The notes beneath the pieces are model-generated. The model saw only the letters and a program-made list of their open reading frames with translations. It did no database searches and had not been told where the DNA came from. From the NCBI GenBank assembly GCA_012295275.1, contig CM022679.1, positions 24,085,002 to 24,149,001 of the forward strand: a stretch of 64,000 bases of DNA. Direction: 5' to 3'. Numbering within the stretch: position 1 is the first letter of the stretch; each line of letters begins with the position of its first letter. Positions 1-11,622 of the stretch are shown here, piece after piece. The stretch comes from Chrysomallon squamiferum. Its lineage: Eukaryota; Mollusca; Gastropoda; Neomphalida; Peltospiridae. The position numbers and the translations under genes are program-made.

Positions 1-232
1 CAGCCCACACTTCCGGTAATATGACATACCAAACCACTCACTCGATATTTATTCTTCCAATCCAAAACGGTTTAATGGTTGAAATTCAATAAGGTTAAAC
101 AAGACAGAGCTAATGGCGTTAAAGTCGAGTCTGTTTGTAAACTAATCATATGAGTTATGCATCAAAGACCCTGCTTACTTATGCCATAATCCGCTGCTAA
201 CATAGTAATTTGACGCAGATTGTCTTATGCCG

Positions 233-243
233 TGCGCATGCGC
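233..243. promoter_or_regulatory. perfect NRF1-type palindrome TGCGCATGCGC
   Basis: An 11-bp match to the NRF1 consensus, in a CpG-containing patch (225-360) unlike its AT-rich flanks. NRF1 sites mark housekeeping promoters in animals. No clear first exon was found beside it, so its target may lie outside the window. Confidence 0.35.
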
Positions 244-645
244 GGCGACCATCCGAGACCGCAGAAGGACTTAATAATTCATAAACAATATTTTTTCTTT
301 CACAAAAACTATGATATGCTGCGGTTCCGAACACAGCACGTTCTGACAGCGTTAATCCGGCAGGATTAAAGGGATTATCGACACTGTTGGGTTATTTGTC
401 GAAAGTCGTGTGAAGTGTGCATTAAACATGATTTCCTTACATAAGTTTATACAATGTGCAATTTTAAAAGATTTAATGTTAACTCTCAACATGATCTTCT
501 GAATATATATCTTTTTTCTTTTCTTTGTCAAATTTTCGTTGACATAATTCATGTTGACTGTTTTAAATATGAGCTAAAAAAAAAATCTTGTCTGTGAATA
601 TTTACGAAAAAGAAAATGTATCCTGGCAATCTGCCAGATATTTCT

Positions 646-679
<34 letters not shown>

Positions 680-2916
680 ATCTCGTCTTTCAAATTACTT
701 AGGTTACTAGTAGTATATTTAACAAGAAAATACGTAAATACCTGTAAATAGCTTTTTTTTTCTCAGAATATCAGTCTAAACCCTATACATCCCGCTTGAT
801 TAGCTAGATATGATAAGTAAGTCTTATCAACAGGGAAACAGCTGGTTACATTGCAAACCTGCTTTAACCTTAATAAAGATAAGCGCGTTGATTACCACGA
901 ACGATTCCACATTAAAGTCTAATGTTAGTCGTCACTTAATGATACTAGTCTCGCTATATCGCTGTTTTACTTGACAATTTTAAAACAAATGGGAAAAGAA
1001 GATTTAAAACAATAGATGTTACTCAGAGCTAATAAATAAGCTCTTGGACTTGGAGAGAAATTTCTTTGTTTGCGTTAAAACTGTGCCCACGTTAGGCATG
1101 TTCTAACATTTTTGGCTGTATTGATGGGTGTATTTTAATATTTAACCGTTGACCCATATGTTTTAATCCAGGCTAATATATTTAACTGAGTATTAATTTT
1201 AGAGGTTCTCACAGTTTCACAGAGTGTATACAGAACAGAAGTGGATGGAAAACAAAAAAATTGTTACCTGATAATTTGATGTAACTTTCTTCATTTCACT
1301 GTTTCCAAAACACGAAATGAAAAGTCTTTATTTCTAATAATTATAACGTATATATTGAGTTTTAATTATGTACCTAATCATGATAGTTTGACAAGGATAA
1401 ATAAACAAATACATAAGTAAATAATAAATAAATGAAAAAATATTTAAAGAAAAGAAAGAAAACAAAACCAAGAAAGTCAACAAGCTAGAGTTTCGAAAGA
1501 ATGCATAGTAATCTTAAAATAACACAAGAACAAAAAAATCAAGATAAGACATACTGTATGTTTTCATAATAGGATCAAGACACAAGAATTGCCGCAAGGT
1601 ATTAATTGTCATGTTACAGGTAATTACAGATGATATGATAATTTTTACTTGAGCCCTGCTCTGGCATCAGCAATAAAAATGTCAGAACGGTTAGGACAAA
1701 AATAACGGCATGCTACAGAGCATCGACTGAGACGGTGAAAAGGAATCTTGCGTTATGAATTATTGTCATATCTGTTTTCTCTGTGATACTTGAATTAGTT
1801 TACACGAGTAACTGTTTGTATGTTCGTTTTACCCGTCATTTCAAATCAGAGCGAACACAGAACAGAAAGATAATGAAAAGTAATGTACGTCAGAAACATG
1901 AGAAAGAAAACGAAAAAGAAAAGAAGACGACGACGAAACAAAAGAAGAAGAAAACAATAACAACGAGGATGATGATGAAGATGACGATAAAGGAAAGGAA
2001 GATGAAAAGAAAAGAGAAAAAAACGCAAGAAAGAAAGAATAGAAATATAATAAAATAGCAGTCATTAACTTGGAGAACAAGATTTTATGAGATATTTCCT
2101 AGTCGTCTATATTACAAATTCCAGTATTTAATCCTATATATGACGTTATGTTTAAGTTACCTTCTTTCAGAATTGTAGATGTCTAGATCTCATCTTGCTT
2201 CCAGTCACTACTTGAGAAGACCTCCATATTGTTTTATTCTCTCTGTCTTCTAGTGCTGATAACTACAGCTCACCTTACCTGGGTAAACCCGATTTCCTTT
2301 ACAGGCAAAAACCTAGAGTTACAAAAAGATAAAATATTTTGACTGTTAATACCCAAATATGACAGGTACAGTATATTGTTATCATACGCTAGACGTATCC
2401 AGTGTTTGACACTTCACATATGTTATTCAAATTCTGCTGAGATTATTATGTGAACATATTTATCGGATTTCATAATATAATCGTGAAAGATCTTTCTATT
2501 GTTTCAAGTAATGAATAAATTTAAATAGCATTTCTAAAAAGCAATGTGTATTAGTTAAACAATGGGTTTATTTATATATTTATTTATTCATTCATTCGTT
2601 TGTTTGTTTGTTTGTTTGTTTGTTTGTTCATTTGGTTGTTTGGTTGTATCTTTGTTTTGTTTGTTTGTTTATTTATTAGTTTGTTGGCTGGTGGGTTTTT
2701 TAAAATTACTTACTTTGTTTTTTCCTCTTTTTTTTCTAAATTCAATTCCATTCTGTTATTTTTATTTTATTGTATTTTTTAAAATCATTTGAAAAAGGAA
2801 ACCCAATGTTATCAATTATCTTCTAAATTAACATAAAATAATATGATAAACGCACCTTCCCATAGAGCAGAAAACACATAACATTAGTCTTTGATAAATC
2901 AGTATTCAGACACAGA

Positions 2917-3132
2917 CAGGAACGGGAAATACATGAATAAACTCACCAAGCAGGACTGATCTTTTGACTGATTATTTCTATAAAAACTGAGCAACAGCTT
3001 GCTTGTCTTTTCAGTCTAAGATAACAGTTTAGAGACATTAGCAGGAACGTGAAATACATGAATAAGCTCTCCCAGGAGGACTGATCGATAACAAAACGAG
3101 CAACAGCTTGCTTCTGTTTTCAAGCTAAGATA
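2917..3132. repeat. imperfect tandem duplication, 125-bp period
   Basis: Copy 1 (2917-3023) and copy 2 (3042-3132) share caggaacg, gaaatacatgaataa, ggactgat, gagcaacagcttgctt and ctaagata in the same order. Copy 2 has lost about 15 bp near its middle. Unique-sequence duplication, not a microsatellite. Confidence 0.85.
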
Positions 3133-4390
3133 AAACAATCACTGACTTCTTCGGTTTCCTTTCTTCTTCTTTCATCTACTTGTTTTGTTGTTTTTTTCTC
3201 TCTCTTTCACCCGGTAAATATTTTACTTTTTGTGTGCGGGAATCCCGTTTGGAGATCGCTCGTCTTGATATTAAAAATATGTTATTAATGTTTGCTTATG
3301 GCGAGTGTCAGTCAACAGATAAAACAAGAATTCAATCAAAAGTCAGCTAGATGAAAACGTAAGTGGCGAAGGTGTAGTGTTTATTATTTTTTTTAAAGTC
3401 GAGTTAACCTCTGGGCTATAGTCGATGAACTTTTTACGGCGATCGGAAACTTGTCCACTTCAATCCAAAGGTTGGAAATATCCCGCGGCTCGCGGATTTG
3501 TAAAAACTTGAAGAGTGCCCACTCAACCCACGAACATTTCACATAGAACCAGGAAAAATTATCACATGTATGTCAACACTTACAAACAAACCAAAGATAA
3601 ACACCCGCCCATGTACTTGTTGTATACAGTGTAGAAATGTAAATGTGTGTTGTATGTGTATTTATGTACAATACGTACGTAATGTGTTTGTACAATACGT
3701 GTGTAATATGTAAATGTATGTATATGAGTTTGTTTGCTGGGGAATTTTTTATGTGTTTATGTATATCGTGTATGTATGTATGTGTATGTGTGTGTGTGTG
3801 TGTGTGTGTATTTTCAATATATAAAGGGTTTCAGTGGGTTCAAGTTTACACCTGTTCATCATTTGTCAACGCCAGATAAAATAAAGTTAAATTTATGCAA
3901 TACTTAACAATATGTTCACTGTTCTCAGACAATTCCTCGGTCATCAATCATCATTGTTTATCAAGAACTGTTTCTTTCTTTTACCTTTTAAACAATTCCG
4001 TAACGCCTGTTTCGAACTATTAATATTAAATAAAAAATGCATTATTTGATGATGGAAACAGTTTTAGATAGATATAGATTTCCTCTGTGTGTTTTAGATC
4101 TGAGTTCGTTCTGATTTTTTTTTTTTTTTTTTATCTTGATTTTATTGGGGGTTTCTTCACTTTTTTTTTTTATTATTATTATTATTTTTTTAACTCTGTT
4201 TTTCTTTTCTTCTCATTTTCTTGTTCTTTATGAAAGATACTAAAAAAAAACACCACCAGTTCGTTTTTTAAATATCTACAACCAAACAACAAATAAACAA
4301 GAAAATAACAACACAAAGTTAAGCAATAAACTAACAAAACAATGTCCCAAATGCATATCGATAATTTAAGTGAATGTGTTGTGCTACAGT

Positions 4391-4495
<105 letters not shown>

Positions 4496-4675
4496 GCTTG
4501 TAGTGTTTATTTTTTATTTTTCGTTTAATTAACTTATCACTAAATATACAGGAAAGTGAAACTTTGAAAGGTCAGGAATTCGTAATTGCTTCTGTCAGAC
4601 AGACTAAGAATATTAATCATTTCGTACTGTAACATGACGACATTAAGTTAAATACATCCGGAACGGGATACATTT

Positions 4676-4822
4676 CCATCTGAGATAATCAAACGACATT
4701 AATTAAATACAAAACAACAACATCAACAACAACAAAACATTTTCCATCTGAGATAATCAAATAATAACAATAATAATAATAATAACAACAACAACAACAT
4801 CTGAGATAATCAAATAATAATA
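4676..4822. repeat. three copies of a 17-nt motif embedded in AAC/AAT repeats
   Basis: The motif catctgagataatcaaa occurs at 4677, 4745 and 4799, each followed by AAT/AAC trinucleotides. The first two copies also share upstream catttcca/cattttcca. Looks like local duplication driven by the trinucleotide tract. Confidence 0.8.
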
Positions 4823-4844
4823 ATAATAACAACATCAACAACAA

Positions 4845-4845
4845 C

Positions 4846-4895
<50 letters not shown>
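4845..4895. repeat. (AAT)n microsatellite
   Basis: Uninterrupted AAT units, followed within 20 bp by a poly-A run of about 25 nt. Confidence 0.95.
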
Positions 4896-4896
<1 letters not shown>

Positions 4897-5145
4897 TTAA
4901 AGGAAACAGAGAGAGAAAAAAAAAAAAAAAAAAAAAAAAAACCGCTACGTCGTTTTAATTGATTTATTTCCTTTGGTTTAGTGTTTCATTAAGTTTACGT
5001 GATTAGAACGTATGTATAAATTACACCATATCGCATAAGCTATATATTTTATTTATAAAAGTTAATTTGTTTTTTCTTTAACTTAACAAGTAACATTAGG
5101 AATTTAAAAAAAAAAAAAAAAAAAAACCATACCATAAGGGCAATG

Positions 5146-5205
5146 CCTCGGTTGTTTTCGCATGACCTCGGCTGTCTCCGCTCGACCTCGGTTAATTCAT
5201 TTTAC
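5146..5205. repeat. degenerate 20-bp tandem repeat, CCTCGGYTGT units
   Basis: Units begin at 5146, 5166 and 5186, each with cctcggt/c; the first two agree at 16 of 20 positions and the third is diverged after cctcggtt. It is GC-rich against an AT-rich background. Confidence 0.7.
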
Positions 5206-5803
5206 ATTCTCGCATGACGCTAAGACGAATTATGGTCTGAATTAGTAATAAGTATTTTACTAAATATCTGTCACATAGTGCACTGTATACAATGACAGAT
5301 GACGTCAGACACGACGTAGATGTCTCATTCTCCACCCAATGTTTGTTTATCTAGCCTACAGCCACTGTCACGTTTGTATAACGGATCTGTTAACGCAAAT
5401 TTTCTGTGTCGTTGTTGTGGGTGTTTTGGGTGTATATGTTTATTTATTTTAATATGAAAATATTTTGAGGTCAAGAAAAATTTCTTAATAATTGTAATGG
5501 TTTGAAATCACAATACTGGAGAATTTATATATGTTAATACGAAATCTTAGATGGAATTATAAATCAGGATGAATAATCAACAAAAACGCTGATATAAAAA
5601 TAATAAATAAATAAATAAATAGCAATAATAACTAAAAATATAATTTAAAAGAAAAAGTACAGAAAGAAAGAGATAAATCCTTGATAACATCTTTTGAAAA
5701 TAACAAGTGCAAACAATGGTACACACATTCTGAAAATAGACTTTTCATACATTTCTAATCTGCACACTCAGTTTTACCCATATTCTATTTTTGCACACGC
5801 ACA

Positions 5804-5805
<2 letters not shown>

Positions 5806-5849
<44 letters not shown>
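5806..5849. repeat. (AC)n microsatellite
   Basis: Perfect AC dinucleotides. Confidence 0.95.
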
Positions 5850-5850
<1 letters not shown>

Positions 5851-6354
5851 TTTATTCATGTTTTTTTCCCCTTTTTCCTAGGAGAATCGGAGAATTTCAC
5901 TGTCATTAGGTAAACAAAACACGCAACGGTGCCTAACAAACTGGAACTGGTCTTCAGGAATATATCATTTCTCACTTGACTGGAAGTCGACGTTTTCGTG
6001 TCTATTAACAGTAAATGACGTCTTCAAATATTCAAGACAGGATAAGTCCGAGACGTGGACAAAGCCTTTAAGCCGATGTCAGAGAGTAAGATGTGAATCT
6101 ATGCATATTTTATCGTGTTGCGTCCTGATTATTTATTGACGCTGGTTTTTGTGCTCGATCGCTCGCTAGGTGGAGCATGTCGATACGGTTCGTGAATTGA
6201 GGACCCTGAAGAATATAATTATTATGTTGTAAAATGAATATATGACACGTTAACCGGGTCATAAGGTTATTTGTGAAGTGAATTTTATTTCTGTGTATGT
6301 GTGTCAGTGCCTTTATAGCTTTGTACATTATAATCATGTTAACATGCGTGTATC

Positions 6355-6357
<3 letters not shown>

Positions 6358-6403
<46 letters not shown>
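6358..6403. repeat. (GT)n microsatellite
   Basis: Perfect GT dinucleotides passing into a short GA run. Confidence 0.95.
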
Positions 6404-6411
<8 letters not shown>

Positions 6412-6981
6412 GGTGTGCGTAAATATGTCTGAGTGTACGTTTGTGTGTAGTTTTTAGCTGAAAAGAGTGTGTGAATATAATATTATATTAAAACATATGA
6501 TAAAAAATGCAACACAAATTAATGAATGCATAGGTAAATCAAATAAGTATTATTAAGAATTTAAAGTAAAGTAATATATAAAATATTGTAATAATGAAAT
6601 GAAATAATATAAATTTAAAAATGCAACGAAATTAGATAAATGAAGCAAAAAATTAAATTAAATCAAATTAAATTAAATTAAATTAAATATATAAAATAAA
6701 ATGAATAAAATCGAATAAACACGAAGCAATACAGCGTAATAAAATACATTTAGCATAATTCAGTACCAATAATTATAATAAAAATAAATAATTTTTGATA
6801 GTACAGATATTTATTTATTTTAATTTTAATTAAGTACATTTCAGTACAATAAAAAATATTATTCATTGAAGGACAAAGAAAAAAAAAGAAAGATAAAAAT
6901 TCATCAATGTAAATGATACAAATACAATAATAATAACAGAACAAAATAATTATTTTAATAATATAAATAATAACAATAATA

Positions 6982-6983
<2 letters not shown>

Positions 6984-7027
<44 letters not shown>
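6984..7027. repeat. (AAT)n microsatellite
   Basis: Perfect AAT units after degenerate ATA/ATG DNA. Confidence 0.95.
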
Positions 7028-7028
<1 letters not shown>

Positions 7029-8000
7029 GGATAAATCAAAAGGTTAATTTGCTATTTTAGATTGTTCTTGGATGATTTTCTTACTTTTTTTATTCATTTC
7101 TTTAATTCAATACATTTTTTTTCTTTTCCGTCTTTCTTTCTTTAAATTTTTGAAATAAAACAGGTAAAGTGAAAAAAGGAAAATGAAAAAACAAAACAAA
7201 AAAGAAAGAAAAATAATCTAAAAATAAAAACGAAATAAGCAATTACTGCCAAAACAAATTATTTTTGCTTTTCCTTCACATTTAAACTACTTGGTATCTA
7301 ACAAAAAAACACCAAAAAAAGTATCCAACAAATATATTATTTATTTTTTTTCTGTCGTTTCGTTTAAACTAAATTTCTAAATTTGCAACTTTCCACACTC
7401 AATAATTTACAAGAGGAAGTTATTGACATTAAAGCGTTTCACGCTTCACTGGACGTCACTGTTCTTGACATCCAGATCGAGGCTATCAGTTTCCCGCGCA
7501 TGATGGCCATGTTGATTTTACACACACACAAATTACTTCGATGACAGATTTACATGTGTCAGGTGGCCGCGAAAACAAAAATCAGACGAAAAGGTTCTGC
7601 TGAAAAAATTACATACTTGTTTCTGAATTTTGCTAGTTATATTGAATTCTGTTGAGTAATAGGAACAACATGTATAACAATATTTGTTCAGGGTTGCGTA
7701 GAAATACGTTCGTTACTATAGATGTAAGTTAAAAAACACAAAAAGAGATGGTCTTTTTAGAAAGTTCATTCAGTAAAGTTGCGCCTTTTGTTAATTGTTG
7801 TTTGCTCGTATACCTATGCATATATATATATATCAATGAACATTATTTTAATTCAACGTAATGTTGTAAATAATATAGATAAAAATACAAGAAATATAAA
7901 CATAGAAAGAGAGGGAATGTGTATGAGAGTACTTGTTTCCGTCACAAAGAGAGAACTGAATATGTAGATTACAGCGAAGAAAGGATGGCATATAGTTATT

Positions 8001-8001
<1 letters not shown>

Positions 8002-8090
<89 letters not shown>
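8002..8090. repeat. (GA)n microsatellite, 89 bp
   Basis: Uninterrupted GA; produces spurious Arg-Glu and Ser-Leu ORFs on the two strands. Confidence 0.97.
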
Positions 8091-8093
<3 letters not shown>

Positions 8094-8770
8094 TAAACAA
8101 CACGATTTTGTTTTACAGCGATATTACTTGGCTCTTTTTCAAGATGAAGTTTTTTCTTATTGTCGCTGATTACAGGGTAGCTGATGGATAACAAATATAT
8201 TTCTTTCTTTTGTATTATTTTTATTTCAGTTTTGTGTGTCTCATTTAGCTGAGAAATAAAACGAAACAAAGAGCAACCTTACTCCGCCCACTGTCTAAAG
8301 TTCTGTGTAGCGTCGGGTATACAGTTGCACGTCGAGTCCTTTTTTTCAAAAGATCTTACGCGATGTTCAAGACTACAAATTTAAAAGCTATTACGGTTGT
8401 GTCCTCGTCCAGATTAGCTTAGTGCTAGTTATGTGTCATTTGAAAATTGTCTTGGCCGTGAAATCTGAAGCCACGCTAATCCCTGTTAGAAATTAAACGA
8501 AACTGATACTGTAGTTTATCGTTTGAGCAAGTTCGTTTGCATCCAGCTTACCCAGATTTCTCGACAAACGCGCCATGTGATCTCATAATAGAGATATCCA
8601 GATTACTCAACTTGACTGCTTTATTGTATAACAGAGATGATTGGAAATCCATAATTATGACGTTATTATGTGTATATCTAAAAGTCAAAGTGACATGGTT
8701 ATAGCAGACATCTGTATCATTATCAGATGAAATAGCTTCATCATATATTATGTATTTTCTTTATTAATTT

Positions 8771-8821
8771 TTGCTATTTTTGTTTATATATATATGTGGG
8801 AGTGTGTAAACAAAAATAGCA

Positions 8822-8822
<1 letters not shown>
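8771..8822. repeat. perfect 16-bp inverted repeat with 20-nt loop
   Basis: Left arm ttgctatttttgttta (8771-8786) and right arm taaacaaaaatagcaa (8807-8822) are exact reverse complements. AT and GT repeats follow. Confidence 0.9.
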
Positions 8823-8826
<4 letters not shown>

Positions 8827-8865
<39 letters not shown>

Positions 8866-8920
8866 GAGATGTGGACGATTAATCAACAAAGGTTGATGAT
8901 GAGTAAAAAATTTGCTATTC

Positions 8921-8965
<45 letters not shown>

Positions 8966-9025
8966 AACGCACGCCGACACACATATATATATATATGTGT
9001 GTGTGTGTGTTTATATATATATATA
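8827..9025. repeat. compound (GT)n/(AT)n microsatellites
   Basis: GT at 8830-8851, AT at 8921-8961, and AT-GT-AT at 8983-9025, separated by short unique DNA. Confidence 0.9.
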
Positions 9026-9097
9026 CCCTTTCTTGGCAGCATTGGTTTTAATCATGATCAGCCTTTATTAATCAACACATCTTTTTTATTTTTTTAT

Positions 9098-9128
9098 TTA
9101 ACATCATCATCATCATCATCATCATCAT
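9098..9128. repeat. (ATC)n microsatellite
   Basis: Perfect CAT/ATC units. Confidence 0.9.
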
Positions 9129-10436
9129 ATCATTTATTTGTAACGACATTAGACACACACACAAACCCACAAACACAACATAAACATAAAAATTACACTG
9201 TGTCTCCAGTTTATGAGAAATACAAATGAAAGATCAATTGCTGCTAATCGATGAGCTCATGTAGTGATGACAAAGGGTTACGTGTCAAACGTCATCATTT
9301 CTTTGTTTATTTCTGATAATTTAAATTTTACATATCATAACCATAGTCACAACTACAGCTTTATCACCACATGTAAAACTTAAACTTTGTTGTTTTTTTG
9401 TTTTTTTAAAATAATTATTCATTTATTTTTTCCATTTAATTCACTAGCTTCGTAATAAATAATTGTAGCCTGCGGCATGATCGGGTTTTGGACTGGATTG
9501 ATGTCATATAAAAAAGTGATAACTGTCGTACTTTTGATATGGTGCTTGATATGCTGCGGTTATTGTTAATAATCGTACTGTGATTATTTTTCATACTGAC
9601 ATTAATCAGATGACACGTAACAGAATACAGCCCTAGATAGCCTATGACAGTGGTATCTTAGTGATATCTTAGTGATACTCATTAAATTCTCGTACGGAAA
9701 AGACTACACAGATACTGTAACTTACAAATTATTTACACAGTACAAGTATAATTAATATTTCTGATAATGAAAAGAAGTACATATATCCATTAGTTTTCAA
9801 CCACAATCGATGAAATTGCTCGGTTTCGGTTATTTCTCTTGTAAATTTTATGTCTTACAATGCAGTAGTACTGTATTAAGAACTTGCACAGCTGTATCTA
9901 TATATAGAGTTTAACATCAAAAATAGAAATTAAATAATTTCTGAATTACCTAATGTAAAATGACAACGTGAAGTTTTCTGAAATAGCATAGTCATAACGG
10001 TCCCTCCCCTAAAAACAGTCACAGACCCGTCCCTGCAAAGTTAAGTTTATTAGTGTCATCAGTTGTGACACACTACTGAACTAGAATGTCTGGTCGTGTG
10101 TTACATAAACAGTTTCTACTTGATTAACTCGACAGTCTCCTGACCCCTGAGCGATTGATTCAGCTGTCGTTCGATACTGTGTAAGAGCATGTTAGTAATT
10201 AAAATAACATCATCTACACATAAACGTGCCACTTTGTAACACGCTCGAGAATTAGGTGAAAAGGAAGCGGAAATACTGCTTTGATTTGATTTTGTTATGA
10301 CATATTCCGATGTGTTCTTTGCGACATTAATGGAGGTTAATAAAAAGAAAGGACGAGGAAGGCAGACAGAAACACACAGAGAAAGAGTTAGAAGGAAACA
10401 GAAAGACTTTGTACTTCTAAATATGTACATATTAAC

Positions 10437-10630
<194 letters not shown>

Positions 10631-11544
10631 TTATAAAAATCGAAGAACAGTCATTTAAAAAGAAAGATAATAAAATAAAGAAATTAAAAAAATTAAAAAA
10701 TTCACTAACAACCACAGTAAGTAAAAAAAAAGTAAATAGTTGAAACTGAATATGGATAAAAAAGGGTAATAAAAACGAAATAATGAAAAATAATCTAACA
10801 TTACTGCAGTTTCTCAAATATGTGTCATTATTCATTACAGAATCTTTACATCTCCTTTCTAAACAAGTCCTGTCACATACTGTTATCTTCTGACACTACC
10901 GTCACACATTAGTTATTAAACCATTTTGTACTAGACTAACATCCAAACCTACCACTCGTTAACCGTATACCCACTGTTTTGTTTAACTTACAGAGTAGAT
11001 AACTCAAGTTCAGTCTATTCAAGTATCGCACTGAAATCTGGTAACCATGGCACGAGGAACCGATCACAAAATGAAGTTTATTAAAGTCTACTATTACGTA
11101 CAGTCACGACATATTAGAACAAACACGAACTGATCTTTGCTTTTGGTGAGGTTTTCACAAACGAAATATCGATTGGCTGGTAATTACTTCTGTTCTGTTG
11201 CGTATGCTAATGACTGTTTAATGAAACGTGATAAATTAACTTTTAAAACATCTGTCTACGTAATCAGCTGGTATTAGCAGTTCCAGCTCTTACTTAATAT
11301 TCCCTTTATAGTACCATTTTACTGAAAATAACCGTGATAAGTGATTTCTGGATAATATTACTAGTACAAACATGTACACAGGCATGCACCATTGATTACT
11401 GTTAATGTATTACAGTTAGATTACATTTTTTTTTTCAGTTACTAGAACAGTAACATCAATTCCTACTATTATTGCTACAACTATTAAAAACATTACTTTG
11501 CTATTACTACCGCTACTCCTGCTGTCACTTTTACCATCACTACG

Positions 11545-11622
11545 GCTACCACCACAATTACTACTACTACTACTACTACTATTAGTACATTACTATTGAT
11601 ACTACTACTACTACAACAATTA
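11545..11622. repeat. degenerate (ACT)n region
   Basis: ACT units, perfect at about 11558-11582, within a wider CTA/ACT-biased stretch from 11460. Confidence 0.8.

Noticed and set aside
1783-2080. Lys/Glu-rich and Ser/Phe-rich ORFs on opposite strands
   Set aside because: Translation of a degenerate purine-rich GAA/GAT stretch.
2254-2282. 29-nt micro-exon between ctgtcttctag and ggtaaacc
   Set aside because: Splice-like flanks alone are not enough at this length, and a second acceptor-like ttacag follows within 25 bp.
7848-8191. Ser-Leu and Arg-Glu ORFs on opposite strands
   Set aside because: Pure translation of a (GA)n microsatellite; the same applies at 24.0, 24.9, 56.5, 57.6, 58.9 and 60.6 kb.
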